Below the pieces are notes generated by a model. It did not search any database. It saw only the letters and a program-made list of their open reading frames with translations, and had not been told where the DNA came from. From contig CAZJHH010000004.1 in assembly GCA_964545875.1 (NCBI GenBank), positions 62,001 through 126,000 on the forward strand: a stretch of DNA of 64,000 nucleotides, in the 5' to 3' direction. Of this stretch, positions 61,419 to 64,000 are shown one piece after another. A program made the position numbers and the translations under genes. Source of the stretch: DAIPKP01 sp964545875. GTDB lineage: Bacteria; Synergistota; Synergistia; Synergistales; Aminiphilaceae. Every line of letters begins with the position of its first letter. Position 1 is the first letter of the stretch.

Positions 61419-62183
61419 TTACTCCGCCTCGTTCTGGAGCTCGTCCATGCGTTTCTGCACTTCCAGAAGCTCTGCATAGATGCCCTTAAGTTCCTCTTCC
61501 AGCTCCACCTTGCGGCTGTTGAGCATTTTGGTGCGCTTCAGGAGCCGGTCGATTTCGAACTGTCGCATGGCCTTGCCGGAAAAGAGCTTTTCCGGGTTGT
61601 CCTTGTAGACGTCCCAGAAGAAGCTGACGTCACCCGCAAGAATGCTGCTGACACCGGCCTTCAAGGTAACTCGTACCGTCTTGGCTCCTTCGAGAAGAGG
61701 ATTATTCTTCTCATCAAACCGGGGGAAATAAACATAACCGTTAATATCGCCCTGCAAACGAAAATTAAACCTTTTATCATAATCCACGGGTTTGTAGTCT
61801 TTATTGTTAATTCTTAAAGTTATCATATCGTCGAAAGGTGCCATATGCATGGAAGGACCGTAATTACGAATAGAGACTTCCACGGGAATATACTCATCCA
61901 TTTGGAGGGTTTTCAGCAGGTTGTAGAGGTAGTTCTCTTTTTCATCCTGAGTCCAGAGATTTTTATTCGCCTCATCCTCCACCAGGGCACTAAGGTATTC
62001 TTCAGAAAACCAAGTAACTCGCAAATCCAATTGTCCCCCAAAATCTCCGGTAAAGCTTTGAACCCTGCTCCATCTCTCAAGGGTGTTATCAAGAGAAGCA
62101 GCTTCACTCATAAAGTTGCCACAAAGAAACATTAAAGAAAAAAACCCAAACAGGAAAAACGCGTTTGAACCAATTTTTTTCAT
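61419..62183 (-). CDS. Secreted coiled-coil protein of unknown function
   Basis: The 254-residue protein has a signal peptide (KKIGSNAFFLFGFFSLMFLC), a central beta-rich part (PVEVSIRNYGPSMHMAPFDD, RFNFRLQGDINGYVYFPRFD) and a C-terminal coiled coil (KMLNSRKVELEEELKGIYAE..). ATG 62183 follows AGAGGGAGAA; the upstream frame lacks a ribosome site. I recognise no family. It lies downstream of the SLH porin gene on the same strand but behind that gene's terminator, so it is a separate unit. It is probably periplasmic or envelope-associated. Confidence 0.7.
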   Translation of the reverse strand: MKKIGSNAFFLFGFFSLMFLCGNFMSEAASLDNTLERWSRVQSFTGDFGGQLDLRVTWFSEEYLSALVEDEANKNLWTQDEKENYLYNLLKTLQMDEYIPVEVSIRNYGPSMHMAPFDDMITLRINNKDYKPVDYDKRFNFRLQGDINGYVYFPRFDEKNNPLLEGAKTVRVTLKAGVSSILAGDVSFFWDVYKDNPEKLFSGKAMRQFEIDRLLKRTKMLNSRKVELEEELKGIYAELLEVQKRMDELQNEAE

Positions 62184-62241
62184 AGTAGATTCTCCCTCTA
62201 AATTTTTAGGAATGAACATAGCGAGAGTATATATCAAAAAA

Positions 62242-62266
62242 GAGGAGAGGGGAAACCCCTCTCCTC
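62242..62266 (-). terminator. Terminator of the SLH porin gene
   Basis: GAGGAGAGGGG and CCCCTCTCCTC (62242-62252 with 62256-62266) pair around AAA. On the minus strand the stem is followed by TTTTTTGA, a standard intrinsic terminator. Confidence 0.9.
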
Positions 62267-62303
62267 TCCAAAAACTAAATTACCGAGACTTAAGCTCTAA
62301 AGC

Positions 62304-63857
62304 TTAGAAGTATACGTGAGTCCGGAGCCGGATGAGGCTGTCGTCGTCGTAGTACTTCTGATTGCTTCCCGTACCGTAGTCAAGCTTGTCATAAACAAGC
62401 TCAAACCGCATCGCGGGATTGAGCCAATACTCAACTCCAAAGCTCATATTCGTGGTGCTGTCCTTACCACTAGCCTCGAAGTCAGCATCCACATAGCGCT
62501 GGAAGGTTGCCCACTTGTCGTTCCACTTCTGCTTCGCATTCACGTAAATAACGGTGGTCTCATCATAATCGTGGCCACCAGCCATACGGTTGATCAGCAC
62601 GGGAGCGCCGTAGTTGTCATAGGCCATGTCGGAAGTAAACCAAGCGGCATCGCCAGCATAGTTAGGCCCGTCACCGATATAATCCTGATCCATGTGAGCA
62701 TACTCCAGCCACAGGCTGGTGAAACCGAAGGCTTCCTGAGAAACGTCGACGATAGCACGGTATGCCACGGGGCTGTCGTCCCGAGCCTGACCAAGGTAGT
62801 TGGTGGCTCCGTCCGCCCAATCGACATCCTGCATGTAGTAAGCGCCCTTGAAGGCGATGGCGGGAGTGAAGTTGACGGTGAAGTTTGCCATATACAGATT
62901 GGCGTCGCTCCAATCCTTCTTGGTAAGAGTGTAATCGTCATCATCCGCATCATCCATGTAAGCCATCAGACCGAAACGGAACTTCTCGTTGAAGTTGAAA
63001 TCCGCCCGGAAAGCAGCCAACGTGGCATCGGTGGTGGCATCATAGGTTTTCCCATTCATATCGGTCCACTGAGTGGAACCCTTATCCTGATGACCTACGA
63101 AGAACCAAAGATCCGCCATGCCCCAGCTCTTGGAGAACATGAAACCGGTCCGGGTCACGTCGCCCGCGAAAGGCTCGTTATCCTTATAGAAACCGAGTTC
63201 GTCTTCCCAGTCGATGTACTGATTACCGACCTTAAGAGTGATATCCCAAGGAAGCTGCGTCTGGACCCAATAGCGCTGGAACACTGCATCAGAACCACCA
63301 ATACGGGCCTGGAACATGGTGGTATCGTTGATGTACTTCCGGAGATAGATACGATACCGATTCAGGTTCATATCTCTTTCGCCGGCATAGCCATAAGGGT
63401 TGACGTAAGCACCGGTATCATCGTACACGTTGTCGTTGTTGCCGATTTTCGTGTCCATCCGGAACTCTCCCCAGAGCTGCCAGCCGCCGAGGCGCTCTTC
63501 CATCACTGCGAGGCGCTCGTCGATGTTCTCAACCTTCACGCCGAGAGCATCGAGTTCGTCCTTGAACTCCACTACGAGTCTCTTCAGCATCTCCACGTCC
63601 TGCTTGGAAGCTTTGGTCATGTCGACGACTGCGAGAGCACGAGCCACGATGGTGGCCATTTCGTAACGGGTCATGGGCTGGTTGCCTTTGAAGGTGGCAT
63701 CGGGATAACCGTTGATCACGCCGCTGGCAGCCAGCTGGCTGATGGCGTCATAGGCCCAATGGTTCATGGGCACATCCATAAAGGGATTCGCCGCGAGTGC
63801 AGGAGCGGCAAAAGCCACGAGGGCTGCCACTGCTACGAGTGCAAGAATCTTTTTCAT
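62304..63857 (-). CDS. SLH-domain outer-membrane porin (OmpM-like)
   Basis: The 517-residue protein has a signal peptide (KKILALVAVAALVAFAAPAL) and one SLH domain right after it (FMDVPMNHWAYDAISQLAAS, GYPDATFKGNQPMTRYEMAT). A short coiled-coil stalk (about 85-120) and a long beta-barrel region rich in aromatic-girdle strands (GEFRMDTKIG, YRIYLRKY, ... LIRLRTHVYF) follow. The last residue is Phe, as for BAM-dependent outer-membrane proteins. SLH-porins tether the outer membrane to the cell wall in Synergistota, Negativicutes and relatives. It is probably an abundant protein; TAGGGGG precedes the ATG. Confidence 0.92.
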   Translation of the reverse strand: MKKILALVAVAALVAFAAPALAANPFMDVPMNHWAYDAISQLAASGVINGYPDATFKGNQPMTRYEMATIVARALAVVDMTKASKQDVEMLKRLVVEFKDELDALGVKVENIDERLAVMEERLGGWQLWGEFRMDTKIGNNDNVYDDTGAYVNPYGYAGERDMNLNRYRIYLRKYINDTTMFQARIGGSDAVFQRYWVQTQLPWDITLKVGNQYIDWEDELGFYKDNEPFAGDVTRTGFMFSKSWGMADLWFFVGHQDKGSTQWTDMNGKTYDATTDATLAAFRADFNFNEKFRFGLMAYMDDADDDDYTLTKKDWSDANLYMANFTVNFTPAIAFKGAYYMQDVDWADGATNYLGQARDDSPVAYRAIVDVSQEAFGFTSLWLEYAHMDQDYIGDGPNYAGDAAWFTSDMAYDNYGAPVLINRMAGGHDYDETTVIYVNAKQKWNDKWATFQRYVDADFEASGKDSTTNMSFGVEYWLNPAMRFELVYDKLDYGTGSNQKYYDDDSLIRLRTHVYF

Positions 63858-64000
63858 AATTGTAAAACCCCCTAGTTTTCTCTATGTGCGGCTTCAAGAA
63901 AACCGAGGCAAAACCCTTTAACGAAAAAGTATCCACGTTTCCTTTTTCCTTATTCAGGTTTTTCCTGCGGAAAATCTTTAAAGTCCGCCTTCCATTATGT
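63858..64000 (-). promoter_or_regulatory. Leader and promoter region of the porin gene
   Basis: The last 143 bp contain the porin leader with its ribosome site (TAGGGGG). On the minus strand, TTGCCT followed 17 bp later by CACATA is a weak -35/-10 candidate. No other gene is evident. Confidence 0.35.

Noticed and set aside
62316..63875. 519-codon plus-strand frame opposite the SLH porin
   Set aside because: The porin has a signal peptide, SLH domain and C-terminal Phe; the opposite frame has none of these.
1..64000. tRNA or rRNA genes
   Set aside because: No cloverleaf with a TTCGAANC-type T-loop in a suitable setting and no rRNA-like sequence was seen by eye.

Overview
The window reads as chromosomal DNA from an anaerobic, amino-acid-fermenting bacterium, most likely of the phylum Synergistota. 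The evidence is indirect: an SLH-domain outer-membrane porin of the type typical of that phylum (62304-63857), a heavy load of amino-acid and peptide catabolism, a tungsten-type aldehyde:ferredoxin oxidoreductase, TRAP transport, and moderately high G+C coding DNA. No rRNA, tRNA, CRISPR array, prophage or intact insertion sequence was found. Genes are densely packed, many with ATGA or GTGA overlaps, and intergenic spaces often hold long perfect hairpins.

Layout. 1-2831: 3' part of an AOR gene, a MoaD-like protein and a solo betaine-type binding protein. 2995-5659 (minus): a universal stress protein and a secreted Sel1/beta-helix fusion. 5836-6107: a compact 36-codon gene with its own promoter and terminator. 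6338-7984: M20 peptidase. 8049-15634: a flavin disulfide oxidoreductase and a GntR regulator, divergent from an aminotransferase, YjiH-type transporter, Ldh_2 dehydrogenase and LarA-like racemase; this looks like a 2-hydroxy/2-amino acid pathway. 15727-22778: folD, pcm, a MacB/MacA-like export system and an archaeal-type (DTD2) D-aminoacyl-tRNA deacylase. 22815-25617 (minus): a REC-HPt protein, a REC-GGDEF diguanylate cyclase and a small membrane protein. 25966-26862: PhzF-like protein. 27101-31817: a TPP-riboswitch-controlled thiC-HAD-thiM-thiE-thiD operon.

31970-39543: secreted C69 dipeptidase, an unknown secreted protein, a molybdate/tungstate ABC operon (minus) whose ATPase is fused to a DUF4213/DUF364 chelation module, and a DUF1254 lipoprotein. 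40018-45643: IclR regulator, urocanate hydratase, cyclodeaminase and formate-THF ligase, which form part of histidine fermentation to glutamate and formyl-THF; folD lies at 15.8 kb, and hutH and hutI are absent from the window. 45754-49065 (minus): a large chemoreceptor with a CZB domain. 49561-58640: a long plus-strand run with a TRAP transporter, the DUF969/DUF979 membrane pair, pyroglutamyl peptidase, 5-oxoprolinase PxpBCA and a DUF1445 protein (D-glutamate cyclase-like). Together these suggest recovery of glutamate from pyroglutamyl peptides and 5-oxoproline, possibly with a D-glutamate branch. 58807-63857 (minus): pfkA, an Rpn-family nuclease with duplicated tail fragments, an unknown secreted coiled-coil protein and the SLH porin.

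The most unusual signals are the 36-aa gene, the bacterial DTD2, the LarA/Ldh_2/transporter cluster, the ModC-DUF364 fusion with an internal ribosome-binding site, the DUF1445-Pxp linkage, and the 48-nt duplicated Rpn tail with a third decayed copy. All functional assignments rest on reading motifs by eye; no database search was possible.
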